Shown: positions 13,464-21,643 of the stretch, in pieces
Numbering within the stretch: position 1 is the first letter of the stretch
Layout: the number at the start of each line of letters is the position of its first letter
Assembly: GCA_023446735.1 (NCBI GenBank)
Contig: JAEXPQ010000167.1
Coordinates: 1 to 24,967, forward strand
Direction: 5' to 3'
Origin: Verrucomicrobiota bacterium
GTDB taxonomy: Bacteria > Verrucomicrobiota > Verrucomicrobiia > Opitutales > Opitutaceae
DNA: 24,967 bases
Notes under the pieces: generated by a model
Told to the model about the DNA's origin: nothing
What the model saw: the letters and a program-made list of their open reading frames with translations, nothing else
The model's database searches: none
Program-made: the position numbers and the translations under genes

Positions 13464-14594
13464 ATGACCCAACGTCCCCACCGTTCATGTCACGTATTCC
13501 CGTTGCCGCGTGCGCACGCCGGCATCCTGGCGCTGCTGCTCGCCGTCCTTCCCGCCGCCGCGCGTGGCGGGGAGCGGACGCCGCCCTCGGTGCCGCCGTG
13601 GGTGATCGAGCTCGGCTCTGCGGGCCTGCTGGCCGAGTTCGGCCAATACGACACCTACGGCGTCGTCCAGCAACGGCTCGGCCTCTCCCGCGCCCAGATC
13701 GAGTGGTCGCGTTTTCCCGGCAATCCGACCGGCGGCTACGAGGATTCCTCCGATGTCCTGGTGGTGCCGGTCGATTGCACCGTCCCGTTGCCCGGGGCGG
13801 GTGGGCACGCGTATCTGCGAGCCGGCGGGGTGTCGATGGACAACCGCGGCGCCCCGAACATCACGCGCCTCGACATCGACACGAGGCGGGCGGAAGCGCA
13901 GCTTCTGTATGTCCCGCGGTCGGATACGCTGCTCGCGCTCGGTGCGGTGGCCGAGAAGGCCGACATCGAGCTGCGCCACAGCGGAGGCACGATCGCCGGC
14001 GACGGCCGCGGGCTTCGCGCCGACCTTGTCCACAAGTTCGCCCCGGCCTGGGGCTTCACGATGCGCGCCGAGTATCTCTGGTCCGAGAGCCGCACCCGCG
14101 TGCCGCTGCCCACCGGCCGCACCTACGCCTTCGACCAGGATTACCGGCGGTTCTATGGGCAGGCGTGTGTGGTCGGCACCTTTTCCCGCGGAGAGGCCTC
14201 GTGGATTCCGGAGGGGTGGGTCGTGCAGCCCCTCGTCGCGGCGGTGTTCGAGCGCAACGCCTTCGCAACGACGACCGACAGCTTCGGCCGTCCCGTCGGC
14301 GGCACTGTCGGCCCGAGCGACCGGTACTCGACCCTCTCGGCTGGGGCGCGCCTGGCGAGCACGCAGTTCCGACCGTGGCGCCCGGCGCCGTTCGTGGAGT
14401 GCGCGGTCGAACGCGAGCTGTGCAACGACCTCGACGCGATCATCGACGAACCGACGATCGTCCGCACCGCGATCGGCGTTTCGCTCAACCTCACGCACGG
14501 TGCGCGACTGGACCTCGAATACAGTCGGCACGATGGCATCGGCGGCCGGCGCCGGGATCAGTCGCTGACGGTGCACGTCGGTCTGCTGTTCTGA
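13464..14594 (+). CDS. Probable outer-membrane beta-barrel protein, function unknown
   Basis: A 376-residue exported protein. A basic N-terminus (TQRPHRSCHVFPLPRAH) precedes a hydrophobic stretch LALLLAVLPAAARGGE (about 22-37) that fits a signal peptide. The mature part alternates short amphipathic strands with Asp/Gly/Asn turns (HAYLRAGGVSMDN, AEAQLLYVPRSDTLLALGAVAEKADIELRH, WGFTMRAEYLWSESRTRV, RLDLEYSRHDGIGGRRRD) and ends SLTVHVGLLF with a C-terminal Phe, the usual signature of outer-membrane barrels. The strand count is consistent with a mid-size barrel. Start ATG 13464 is favoured because the signal peptide follows; the long frame upstream is antisense to the methyltransferase. No neighbour suggests a substrate. 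Confidence 0.75.
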   Translation: MTQRPHRSCHVFPLPRAHAGILALLLAVLPAAARGGERTPPSVPPWVIELGSAGLLAEFGQYDTYGVVQQRLGLSRAQIEWSRFPGNPTGGYEDSSDVLVVPVDCTVPLPGAGGHAYLRAGGVSMDNRGAPNITRLDIDTRRAEAQLLYVPRSDTLLALGAVAEKADIELRHSGGTIAGDGRGLRADLVHKFAPAWGFTMRAEYLWSESRTRVPLPTGRTYAFDQDYRRFYGQACVVGTFSRGEASWIPEGWVVQPLVAAVFERNAFATTTDSFGRPVGGTVGPSDRYSTLSAGARLASTQFRPWRPAPFVECAVERELCNDLDAIIDEPTIVRTAIGVSLNLTHGARLDLEYSRHDGIGGRRRDQSLTVHVGLLF

Positions 14595-14650
14595 GGCGGC
14601 CGGACGTCGAGTGCCGAGGCGACGAGCGTCGGGAGCCGGAGTACCGGAGG

Positions 14651-14746
14651 ATGGCCCAATGGCAGGTGTTTCCCCAGCACCTCCACTGGTGGCTGGCTCC
14701 CGCCGTGCGACCGTCGGCGGTTGGCGGGGGCGGGCGGGACCGTTGA
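14651..14746 (+). CDS. Possible 31-residue tryptophan-rich small ORF (doubtful)
   Basis: In the 191-base gap between the barrel gene and the oxidoreductase, an ATG at 14651 opens a 31-codon frame beginning MAQWQVFPQHLHWWLAPAV and ending TGA at 14744-14746. A GGAG lies about 10 bases before the ATG. Three Trp and three His/Pro-rich positions in the first half are unlike random GC-rich DNA here, but the second half is Gly/Arg-rich as expected of noncoding sequence. I cannot show that it is translated. Confidence 0.15.
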   Translation: MAQWQVFPQHLHWWLAPAVRPSAVGGGGRDR

Positions 14747-14785
14747 CGGCTTGCGGGGCGGACGCGCGGGCGAGAGGCTCGGTGC

Positions 14786-15820
14786 ATGAACCTTGCGCCG
14801 CTTCGTTGGGGAATTCTCGGAACCGGTTCGATCGCGCACCAGTTCGCGCGGGCGTTGCGGGAGGCGCCGAGCGGCCGGTTGGTCGCGGTGGGCAGCCGCG
14901 GGCGGGAGTCGGCGGCGCGCTTCGCGGCGGAGTGCGGCGGGGTGCGCGCCCATGACCGCTACGAGGCGTTGATCGCCGATGCGGAAGTCGAGGCGGTGTA
15001 TGTGGCGACGCCGCATCCGGCGCACGCGGAGTGGGCGATCGCGGCGGCGCACGCGGGCAAACACGTGCTCTGCGAGAAGCCGCTCACTCTGGACCGGGCG
15101 ACGAGCGAGACGGTGGTGGCCGCGGCACGGGCGGCGGGGGTAACGTTGATGGAAGCGTACATGTACCGGTGCCATCCGCAGACGGCACGGCTCGCGGCGC
15201 TGGTGCGCGAGGGGGCGATCGGCCGGCTCGGGCTGGTGCAGGCGGCGTTCGGGTTCCATTGCGATTTCCTGACGGGGCATCGGTTGTTCGCCAACGCGCT
15301 CGGCGGTGGTGGAATCTTGGATGTGGGTGGATATCCGGTTTCGCTCGCCCGGCTGCTTGCCGGCGCCGCGCAGGGGCGGGCGTTCGCGGAGCCGACCGCG
15401 GTGACGGGGGCGGCGTGCCTGCATCCGCAGGAGGGTATCGATCTCCATGCGGCCGCCACGCTGCGGTTCGAGGGCGACGTGTTGGCGCAGGTGACGTGCG
15501 GCGTCTCGCTCGAGACCGAGAACGTGGTGCGTGTGTTCGGTTCCGAGGGCTGGCTGCTGGTGCGCGAACCGTGGTTCGCGGCGGGTGCGGGCGGGCGGAC
15601 GGTGATCGAGCTGCACCGGCGCGGGCGGGAGGTGGAGGCGATCACGGTGGAGGCGGAGCGTGGACTCTACGCCTACGAGGCGGAAGCGTTTGCCGCCGCG
15701 GTGCGCACGGACCGGGCGGAAGTGGCGGCGATGACGTGGGCCGACACGCTCGGCAACATGGCGGCGCTCGACGCGTGGCGGGCGGCCGCGGGCGTGGTCT
15801 ACCGCGGAGAACGGACCTGA
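14786..15820 (+). CDS. Gfo/Idh/MocA-family NAD(P)-dependent oxidoreductase
   Basis: A 344-residue cytosolic dehydrogenase. The N-terminal Rossmann fold has WGILGTGSIAHQFA (GxGxxA at 12-17) and the family's EKP motif at 97-99 (HVLCEKPL), whose Lys is catalytic. MEAYMYRCHPQ and GGGGILDVGGYPVSLARLL in the C-terminal domain match the dihydrodiol dehydrogenase/glucose-fructose oxidoreductase branch. Substrates in this family are sugars, inositols or diols; this one cannot be fixed from sequence. The ATG at 14786 has GAGAGG about 8 bases upstream, an acceptable ribosome binding site. It is a single gene, convergent with the next one and separated from it by a strong hairpin. Confidence 0.93.
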   Translation: MNLAPLRWGILGTGSIAHQFARALREAPSGRLVAVGSRGRESAARFAAECGGVRAHDRYEALIADAEVEAVYVATPHPAHAEWAIAAAHAGKHVLCEKPLTLDRATSETVVAAARAAGVTLMEAYMYRCHPQTARLAALVREGAIGRLGLVQAAFGFHCDFLTGHRLFANALGGGGILDVGGYPVSLARLLAGAAQGRAFAEPTAVTGAACLHPQEGIDLHAAATLRFEGDVLAQVTCGVSLETENVVRVFGSEGWLLVREPWFAAGAGGRTVIELHRRGREVEAITVEAERGLYAYEAEAFAAAVRTDRAEVAAMTWADTLGNMAALDAWRAAAGVVYRGERT

Positions 15821-15853
15821 GGCCCGGTGCGGATCGGTCCGCGGTCGGGCGGG

Positions 15854-15888
15854 TGAAACAAAGAACCCCGCCGGTGGGCCGGCGGGGT
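15854..15888 (-). terminator. Terminator of the unknown gene at 15909-16538
   Basis: Bases 15865-15874 pair with 15879-15888 in a perfect 10-bp stem (core CCCCGCCGG/CCGGCGGGG) with loop TGGG. On the minus strand the stem is followed by TTCTTTGTTTC, a broken U-tract, so it best serves the minus-strand gene whose stop is 21 bases away. On the plus strand no U-tract follows. Confidence 0.75.
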
Positions 15889-15908
15889 CGGGAGCGGAGG
15901 AAAGCCGG

Positions 15909-16538
15909 TCAGGCGCCGCCGGGCTGGCCGGCGACCGCGTCCTCGGCCATGAGCACCATGAGGTACCAGCCGAGCACGACGAGGTAACCGATCTCCTGAT
16001 GCGCGGAGGCCTTGAGCTCGACGTTGAGCTGGGCGCCGAGCTTGAGGCCGGCGGCGTCGGGCTTGATCGTGAGGAGGCGGTCGCCCTCGGGGTCGAAGAA
16101 GGCCCACGTGTTCTGCCAGAAATTGACGCAGCGCCACTGGAACCGCTGGTCGGCCATGGCTTCGAGCACGCCTTCGCCGGTGTTGCGGGGGCGGAAGACG
16201 GCGAAATCGTAGTCGGAGTTGGGCAGCCGGATGGTGACGCGGGGATTGAGGAACCCGGCGGCCTTGAAGGACCAGGTGCCGTCGGGCGAGCGGGCGACGG
16301 CGGTGGTACCGACGTTCTTGCGCCAGCGGAGCGTGGCGACGATTTCCTCGCCGACGACCATCTCATATTCCTGGCGCAGTTGGCTGGGCTGGCGCCAGAG
16401 GGCGGAGCGGCCGGCGAGATCGCGGATGGAGCGGGTGGCGTTCACGGAAGGGCGGGTGGTGGGCTCCGAGAGGGGAGTCGTACGCGGTGGCAGCCCCAAG
16501 CGGAGCGGTGCGGAAAACGGACTGGGTTCGGGCGGCAT
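15909..16538 (-). CDS. Uncharacterised protein, possible tubby/LURP-one-like fold
   Basis: A 209-residue protein without a signal peptide. Residues 1-40 are Pro/Arg-rich and probably disordered. From about 55 on there is a dense series of strands: EYEMVVGEEIVATLRWRKN, GTWSFKAAGFLNPRVTIRL, FQWRCVNFWQNTWAFFDPEG, DRLLTIKP, LNVELKA. It ends with a hydrophobic helix GYLVVLGWYLMVLMAED (about 183-199). Strands with W-F-D-x-x-G followed by a long hydrophobic helix are reminiscent of scramblase/LURP-one/tubby-like barrels, where a helix passes through a barrel; that is a pattern guess. Start ATG is at 16536-16538; a shorter protein is possible because the Pro-rich start is weakly constrained. It shares no operon. 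Confidence 0.7.
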   Translation of the reverse strand: MPPEPSPFSAPLRLGLPPRTTPLSEPTTRPSVNATRSIRDLAGRSALWRQPSQLRQEYEMVVGEEIVATLRWRKNVGTTAVARSPDGTWSFKAAGFLNPRVTIRLPNSDYDFAVFRPRNTGEGVLEAMADQRFQWRCVNFWQNTWAFFDPEGDRLLTIKPDAAGLKLGAQLNVELKASAHQEIGYLVVLGWYLMVLMAEDAVAGQPGGA

Positions 16539-16610
16539 GGTCTGGGGCTTGCCTAAGTGGAACGGCAGCTAAGACCAAGACGACGGGGAAGCGAAGCGTT
16601 CGTTTGCGTC

Positions 16611-16629
16611 AAAAACCTCCGAAAATCGG
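16611..16629 (-). terminator. Weak candidate terminator of deoC
   Basis: On the minus strand a 4-bp stem CCGA/TCGG with a TTT loop is followed two bases later by TTTTT (complement of 16611-16615), 37 bases after the deoC stop. The stem is short, so the call is tentative. Confidence 0.3.
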
Positions 16630-16665
16630 CTTTCACGGGAATTTCACAGGAAGGACGCGGCGGCG

Positions 16666-17361
16666 TCAGTAATCGCCCGAGGCGTTTTTCGGGGAATCCC
16701 CGGCGAACTCCGCCATGATCGAACCGGCGCCGGAGGTGCCCAACCGGGTCGCCCCGGCGGCGAGCAAGGTGCGGGCGTGGGCGAGGGTCTTGATCCCGCC
16801 GCTGGCCTTGAGGCCGATGCGCGTGGCGCGGGCGACGGACCATTCGCGAAGGTGCTCGGGCTGGGCGCCGGCGGAGCCGAAGCCGGTCGAGGTCTTGATG
16901 AAGTCGGCCCCGGCGGCCTCGCAAAGGCGGAGGGCGGCGAGGCGTTGGGCGGGGTCGAGGTAGCAGGTCTCGACGATGATCTTGGTCAGCAGGCCGAGTG
17001 CGTGGGCGCTGGAGACAAGCGAGGCGATCTCCTCGCCGGCCTCCGCGGCGCGGCCCTCGCGCAGGGCCGGGTAGTTCATCACGATGTCGACCTCGTGGGC
17101 GCCCGCGCCGCGGGCGGTCTCGATCTCGGCGCGTTTCGCCGCGGTGGCGAAGCGGCCGCTGGGAAAGCCGACCACGGTGCCGATGCGGATACCGGTGCCC
17201 GCGAGTTGGCGGGCGGCGAACGGCACGTTGGCCGGATAGAGCATCACGCAGGCGAAGCGCAACGTGGCGGCCTCGGCGCAGAGGGCGGCGAGGTCGGCCT
17301 CGGTGGCGTCGAGCCGGAGGTTCGTGGAGTCGAGGGCGGACGCGAGTTCGGCGGCGGTCAT
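16666..17361 (-). CDS. deoC: Deoxyribose-phosphate aldolase
   Basis: A 231-residue class I aldolase that splits 2-deoxyribose 5-phosphate into glyceraldehyde 3-phosphate and acetaldehyde in deoxynucleoside breakdown. The Schiff-base lysine is K156 in DFIKTSTGFG. The partner lysine is K185 in GLKASGGIK and the catalytic Asp is D92 in HEVDIVMNY. VVGFPSG (63-69) and CVMLYP (38-43) also match the family. Length is close to other bacterial DeoC. I choose the ATG at 17359-17361, where the family's N-terminal helix begins; an in-frame ATG at 17398-17400 would add 13 residues. No other deo genes lie nearby. It is divergent from the kinase operon. Confidence 0.93.
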   Translation of the reverse strand: MTAAELASALDSTNLRLDATEADLAALCAEAATLRFACVMLYPANVPFAARQLAGTGIRIGTVVGFPSGRFATAAKRAEIETARGAGAHEVDIVMNYPALREGRAAEAGEEIASLVSSAHALGLLTKIIVETCYLDPAQRLAALRLCEAAGADFIKTSTGFGSAGAQPEHLREWSVARATRIGLKASGGIKTLAHARTLLAAGATRLGTSGAGSIMAEFAGDSPKNASGDY

Positions 17362-17492
17362 GGGCGAAGCGAAGCGGAGGGAGGCGTGCGCTTCAAGCAT
17401 CCGCCCGTTGCCGGTTGGCCGCCCATCCCTCCGGGGCGACCGTCCGAATAAAACATGGCGCGTCGCGCGCGGGCGACGCTACGGTGGCGCCC

Positions 17493-18647
17493 ATGTCCGT
17501 CGCCTTCTCCGGTCCGACCACCCTCTCGCCGCGGAATCCCCGACTCTACCTGTTCTGTCAGCTGGCGGGGTGGGGCGGTTGGACCTTGTTGTATATCGGC
17601 CTGTTGTTCGCGCAGGGCGAGGTGCTGGTGCGGGGCGAGGTGATCAACAAGCAGCCGACGGCGAAGGATGTGGCGATGGTCGTGGTGACCAACTGCCTCG
17701 GCCTGCTGTTGACCCATCTCTACCGGGCGTTCGTGCGGCGGCGGGGGTGGGTGCAGCTCTCGCTGATGGCGTTGCTGCCGCGGGTGGCGGGCGCGGTGCT
17801 GCTTCTCGGCGCCCTGTGGACGGCGGCGGCGTGGCCGTTGTTGCACTGGTTCGAGGGCCAGGAGGAGCAGGCGGTGCAGGTGAGCCGGCTCACGGTCGCG
17901 CTCTACAGCGTGTTCAACGGCACCGTCTTCATGCTCGTCTGGTCGGCATTGTATTTCGGTTACCACGCTTTCGAGCGGCACCGCCGTTCGGAGGTGGAGC
18001 GGTGGAAGCTGCAGAGCGTGGCGAAGGAGGCGGAGTTGCGCGCGCTCAAGTCGCAGGTGAACCCGCATTTCATCTTCAACGCCCTCAACTCGCTGCGGGC
18101 GCTGATCGACGAGAACCCCGTGCAGGCGCGCGACGCCGTCACCCGCCTGGCGAACCTGCTGCGCTACTCGCTCAAGGCCGGGCAGCTCGAGACCGTGGCG
18201 CTGGAGGACGAGCTGCGCGTGGTGGAGGACTATCTCGCGCTCGAACGCATGCGCCACGAGGACCGGCTGCGGGTGCGCCTGGAGATCGATCCCGGGGCCG
18301 CCGGCGCGCCGGTGCCGCCGATGCTCGTGCAGACCCTGGTCGAGAACGCGGTGAAGTACGGCATCGCCCCGCGCCGCGAGGGCGGCGAGGTGGCGGTCGT
18401 GGCGCGGTGCAGCGGCGATCATCTTCAGCTGCAGGTCACCAACCCCGGAACCTTGGTCGCGAAAGGCGGCTCGACCGGCGTGGGCCTGCGCAACGCGGCG
18501 GAGCGCCTGCGCCTGATCTTCGGCGAACGCGCCCGGCTGCGGATCCAGGAAAGTCCGCCCGGGTGCGTGCTCGCGGCCGTCGAGCTCCCGCTCGCCCCGG
18601 TCCTGCCCGCCGGCGCCGCGGCGCGTCCCGTTTCCTCTGTCCCATGA
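17493..18647 (+). CDS. LytS/YehU-type sensor histidine kinase
   Basis: A 384-residue membrane kinase. Four hydrophobic helices lie at about 18-40, 59-79, 91-119 and 132-158, with no large periplasmic sensor domain, so it may sense within the membrane. A short coiled coil leads to the His_kinase domain of the LytS family: LKSQVNPHFIFNALNSLRALI (phospho-acceptor H192), then the ATPase part with LVENAVKYGI (N285) and GSTGVGLRN (327-334). It lacks the classical HisKA domain, as expected for this family. Its stop overlaps the start of the response-regulator gene (ATGA), so the two are translationally coupled. The start ATG 17493 is placed just before the first helix. With the following ABC exporter it resembles NatK of Bacillus subtilis. 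Confidence 0.92.
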   Translation: MSVAFSGPTTLSPRNPRLYLFCQLAGWGGWTLLYIGLLFAQGEVLVRGEVINKQPTAKDVAMVVVTNCLGLLLTHLYRAFVRRRGWVQLSLMALLPRVAGAVLLLGALWTAAAWPLLHWFEGQEEQAVQVSRLTVALYSVFNGTVFMLVWSALYFGYHAFERHRRSEVERWKLQSVAKEAELRALKSQVNPHFIFNALNSLRALIDENPVQARDAVTRLANLLRYSLKAGQLETVALEDELRVVEDYLALERMRHEDRLRVRLEIDPGAAGAPVPPMLVQTLVENAVKYGIAPRREGGEVAVVARCSGDHLQLQVTNPGTLVAKGGSTGVGLRNAAERLRLIFGERARLRIQESPPGCVLAAVELPLAPVLPAGAAARPVSSVP

Positions 18648-19375
18648 AAGCGCTTATCATCGACGACGAGCGGCTGGCCCGCTCCGAGCTGCGGCGCCTG
18701 CTCGCCGCCCACCCCCGCATCGAGATCGTCGGCGAGGCGGCCGACGCCGACACGGCCCGCGACCGTATCGCGCAGTTGAATCCGGAGCTGCTCTTCCTCG
18801 ACGTGCAGATGCCCGGCGAGGACGGCTTCGCGCTGCTCGAGACGCTCGAGCCGCCGCTGCCGCAGGTGATCTTCGCCACGGCGTTCGACGAGTTCGCGGT
18901 GAAGGCCTTCGAGTTCAACGCCCTCGACTATCTGCTCAAGCCGGTCGACCCCGCCCGGTTGGCCGCGGCCGTCGCCAAGCTGATCCAGAACGCAGATACC
19001 GAGGCGGCGCCCGGCGAGGGGCCTCCGCGGACCGAGCGCCTGCAGGCGCACGACAAGGTGTTCGTGCGGCAGGGGGAGCAATGCTGGTTCGTCGAGGTGG
19101 CCACGATCCGCTTGCTCGAAAGCGAGGGCAACTACACCCGCGTGCACTTCGACGGGGCGCAGCCGCTGCTGTTCCGTTCGCTCAACGCGATGGAGGAGCG
19201 GCTCGACGGCCGGATGTTCTTCCGGGCGAACCGTCGCCAGGTCGTGAACCTCTCGTGGATCGACAAGATCGAGCCGTGGTTCAGCGGCGGCCTGCTCGTG
19301 CACATCAAGGGCGGACCCCGCGTGGAGCTTTCGCGCCGGCAAGCGCAGGCCTTCCGCGAGCAGATGAGCCTGTGA
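18644..19375 (+). CDS. LytTR-family response regulator
   Basis: A 243-residue regulator. The receiver (1-120) is complete: acidic pocket D7-D8-E9 in ALIIDDE, phospho-acceptor D53 in LLFLDVQMP, T79 in VIFATAF and K99 in YLLKPVD. A linker rich in Gly/Pro/Glu (about 118-135) leads to a LytTR DNA-binding domain (about 138-243) with DKVFVRQGEQCWFV, IRLLESEGNYTRVHF and MFFRANRRQVVNLSWI. LytTR proteins bind direct repeats upstream of the genes they control. It overlaps the kinase gene by 4 bases and precedes the ABC exporter genes by 49 bases, so its likely target is this same operon. Confidence 0.95.
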   Translation: MKALIIDDERLARSELRRLLAAHPRIEIVGEAADADTARDRIAQLNPELLFLDVQMPGEDGFALLETLEPPLPQVIFATAFDEFAVKAFEFNALDYLLKPVDPARLAAAVAKLIQNADTEAAPGEGPPRTERLQAHDKVFVRQGEQCWFVEVATIRLLESEGNYTRVHFDGAQPLLFRSLNAMEERLDGRMFFRANRRQVVNLSWIDKIEPWFSGGLLVHIKGGPRVELSRRQAQAFREQMSL

Positions 19376-19424
19376 GCCCCGCTGTCCCGTCGCGCCCCTC
19401 CCGGTCCCCCTTCTTCCTCCGCCC

Positions 19425-20177
19425 ATGATCGAAGCCCGCCAACTCACCAAGGTCTTCCGCGACCGGAAACGCGGCGAAATCCGCGCCGTGGACGGACTCG
19501 ACCTGCGCGCCGCGCCCGGCCGCATCTACGGCCTGCTCGGCGCCAACGGCGCGGGCAAGACCACGGCGCTGCGCCTGCTCGCCACGCTGCTCCGGCCGAC
19601 CTCCGGAACGGCTTCGGTCGGCGGATACGATGTCGCGACCGCGCCCGAGCGGGTGCGGGCCCAGGTCGGCTTCCTCGCGGCGAGCACCGCGCTCTACGGC
19701 CGGCTCACGGCGCGCGAGACGATCCTGTATTTCGGTCGGCTGCACGGCGTGCCGGAACCGGAGCTGGCCGCCCGGCTGGCCCGCCTGGCCGACGAGCTGG
19801 AACTGCACGAGTTCCTCGACCGGCGGTGCGACAAGCTCTCGACCGGCATGAAGCAGCGCACCTCGATCGCCCGCACGCTCGTCCACGACCCCGCGGTGAT
19901 GATCTTCGACGAGCCCACGCTCGGGCTCGACGTGATGGCGGCCCGTTCGATCGTGCGGTTCGTGCGCGGCTGCCGCGACCGCGGCAAGACCGTGATCTAC
20001 TCCACCCACGTGATGGCGGAGGCCGAGAAGCTTTGCGACACCATCGGCATCATCCACCGCGGGCGCCTGCTGGCCGAGGGCACGCTCGCCGAGCTGCTCG
20101 CGCGTTTCGGGCGGCCGGACCTGGAGGAGGCCTTCGTCGCGGCCGTCGGCGAGGCGCCCGAGGGCGACGCGGCCTGA
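19425..20177 (+). CDS. natA: NatA-type ABC transporter ATP-binding protein
   Basis: A 250-residue ABC ATPase. Walker A GANGAGKT is at 39-46, the signature LSTGMKQ at 138-144, Walker B VMIFDE at 158-163, D-loop GLD at 167-169 and switch His H195 in YSTHVM. The segment VGFLAASTALYGRLTARE in the Q-loop place matches the NatA/CcmA-like drug and sodium exporter branch. It powers the permease encoded 23 bases downstream. Gene order kinase, LytTR regulator, NatA, NatB is that of the NatKR-controlled Na+ efflux ABC system in Bacillus. The actual substrate here is not proven and could be another cation, an antibiotic or a lipid. Confidence 0.92.
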   Translation: MIEARQLTKVFRDRKRGEIRAVDGLDLRAAPGRIYGLLGANGAGKTTALRLLATLLRPTSGTASVGGYDVATAPERVRAQVGFLAASTALYGRLTARETILYFGRLHGVPEPELAARLARLADELELHEFLDRRCDKLSTGMKQRTSIARTLVHDPAVMIFDEPTLGLDVMAARSIVRFVRGCRDRGKTVIYSTHVMAEAEKLCDTIGIIHRGRLLAEGTLAELLARFGRPDLEEAFVAAVGEAPEGDAA

Positions 20178-20200
20178 ACCCCGAACCCGAGGAAGTAACC

Positions 20201-21412
20201 ATGTTCTGGAAACAAGTCTGGACCGTCTACGCCAAGGAGCTGCGCGACTCGCTGCGCGACCGCCGGGCGGTGATCTCGATGTTCGTCGTGCCCACGCTGG
20301 TGATGCCCGTGCTGCTGCTCGTGGCCGGCACGATCACGGCCAAGGTGGTGCGCAAGGCGCAGGCCGAGGTCTCGGCGGTGGCGATCGTTGGCGGGGCCGA
20401 TTCCCCGGAGGTCGTCGCCGCGCTGGAGGCCGATGCGCGGCTGCGGGTGGTGCCGGCCGAGGAGGACTTCCGGCGCATGATCGCGGAGAAGCGCGTGCGG
20501 GCGGTCGTCGAGCTGCCGCCGGGCTTCGCGGCGGCGCTGGCGGAAGGGGCGCCGGCGGCCGTACGGATTCATCACTACGAGGGCGAGATGAAGAGCGGGT
20601 TCGGCGTGGGCGAGCTGGAGCGCTTCTTCCGCGAGCTGCGCGAGCGCACCGTGGCCGGACGGCTCGCGGCGCGGGGCCTGCCGGCGGACCTGGTGGCGCC
20701 GTTCAAGCTCGAGCGGGCCAACGCGGCGCCGCCGGAGAAGGTCGGCGGCAATCTGCTCGGCGGCATCGTCCCGTACGTGATCATCCTGCTCTGCTTCACC
20801 GGGGCGATGTATCCGGCGATCGATCTCACGGCGGGCGAGAAGGAGCGCGGCACGATGGAGACGCTCCTGTGCAGCCCGGTGGACCGCACGGCGCTGGTGC
20901 TGGGCAAGTTCCTCACCGTGCTCTCGGCGTCGCTGGCGACGATGGTCTGCACGCTCGTCTCGCTGGTCGCCTGCCTGGTGCTCGGCGGCCGGGTCCTGGT
21001 GGCCGGCTCCGGCGGCATGGCCGGCGCGGCCGCGGCGCCCACGCTCGACCCGCTCGGGGCGGTCGGCGTGTTCGTGATGGTGCTGCCGGTGGCGGTCCTG
21101 TTCGCGGCGGTGTTGTTGGCCGTGGCCTTGTGCGCGAAGAACCACAAGGAGGCGCAGACGTACGTTTCGCCCATGGTCGTGGTGATCGTGCTGCCGGCCA
21201 TGGTGGGCATGCTGCCCGGCGTGGAGCTCAACGCGAAGCTGGCGCTGGTGCCGATCCTCAACCTCACGCTGGCCTGCAAGGAGCTGCTGTCCGGGGTGTG
21301 GCACTGGCCGCTGCTGCTGTTGATCTTCGGCTCGACGACGGCGTACGCCGCTGCGGCGCTGGCGGCGGCGGTGGCGCTGTTCAAGCGGGAGTCGGTGCTG
21401 TTCCGGAGCTGA
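20201..21412 (+). CDS. natB: NatB-type ABC transporter permease
   Basis: A 403-residue ABC-2 type permease. The N-terminus WTVYAKELRDSLRDRRAVISMFV is the hallmark of this family, where a cytoplasmic elbow helix is followed by the first membrane helix (about 24-46). A soluble outer domain spans about 47-185. At least five more hydrophobic helices follow at about 188-210, 232-262, 285-312, 326-345 and 366-390. AGEKERGTMETLLCSPV (about 212-228) is the conserved coupling motif of NatB/ABC-2 permeases. It has the best ribosome binding site of the window (CGAGGAAG before the ATG). It is the last gene of the kinase-regulator-ABC operon. Confidence 0.92.
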   Translation: MFWKQVWTVYAKELRDSLRDRRAVISMFVVPTLVMPVLLLVAGTITAKVVRKAQAEVSAVAIVGGADSPEVVAALEADARLRVVPAEEDFRRMIAEKRVRAVVELPPGFAAALAEGAPAAVRIHHYEGEMKSGFGVGELERFFRELRERTVAGRLAARGLPADLVAPFKLERANAAPPEKVGGNLLGGIVPYVIILLCFTGAMYPAIDLTAGEKERGTMETLLCSPVDRTALVLGKFLTVLSASLATMVCTLVSLVACLVLGGRVLVAGSGGMAGAAAAPTLDPLGAVGVFVMVLPVAVLFAAVLLAVALCAKNHKEAQTYVSPMVVVIVLPAMVGMLPGVELNAKLALVPILNLTLACKELLSGVWHWPLLLLIFGSTTAYAAAALAAAVALFKRESVLFRS

Positions 21413-21417
21413 GCGGC

Positions 21418-21435
21418 CCGGGCCGGAAGGCCCGG
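21418..21435 (+). terminator. Tetraloop hairpin directly after natB
   Basis: CCGGGCC (21418-21424) pairs with GGCCCGG (21429-21435) around a GGAA tetraloop, 6 bases after the natB stop. It is followed by ATTTCCCC, only a short T-run. It is probably the operon's terminator or a 3'-end protecting hairpin, and it marks the border of the leader that follows. Confidence 0.5.
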
Positions 21436-21496
21436 ATTTCCCCGGGAGACCGGGGCCGTTCGGGGGAGGCTTTTGCTCGGTAAAGACTTCGTGAAG

Positions 21497-21643
21497 ATTG
21501 CCTCCCGCCCGACGGTGGTGCAATTTTCACGGCGAAATTCTGAGGTAAAACGCCGATAGGGACAGTCCGCCGACGAGCCAGGTCGTTCGGCGGCAAGCCG
21601 GGAAAACCCCGCTTGTCTTGTCGGAGGCACCCCGTTTACCTCC
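21497..21643 (+). ncRNA. Candidate structured 5' leader of the coiled-coil gene
   Basis: The 260-base gap 21413-21672 has no gene. In it I can fold consecutive stems by eye. 21497-21524: outer 5 bp plus inner 5 bp with one G-U. 21530-21555: CGGCG/CGCCG. 21567-21593: 10 bp with one bulged T and loop GCCAGG. 21594-21615: 5 bp, a C-C mismatch, 3 bp and an AAAA loop, directly abutting the previous stem. A GGAGG (21623-21627) can pair with CCTCC (21639-21643) just before the TTG start. It does not match any riboswitch consensus I know, and GC-rich DNA folds easily. Confidence 0.4.

Noticed and set aside
12753..14594. Extending the beta-barrel gene upstream to 613 residues.
   Set aside because: The added part is antisense to the RNA methyltransferase; the signal peptide starts after the ATG at 13464.
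21478..21640. A known riboswitch (cyclic di-GMP, cobalamin, TPP) in the leader of the coiled-coil gene.
   Set aside because: I compared the conserved cores I remember by eye and none fits; only generic hairpins remain.
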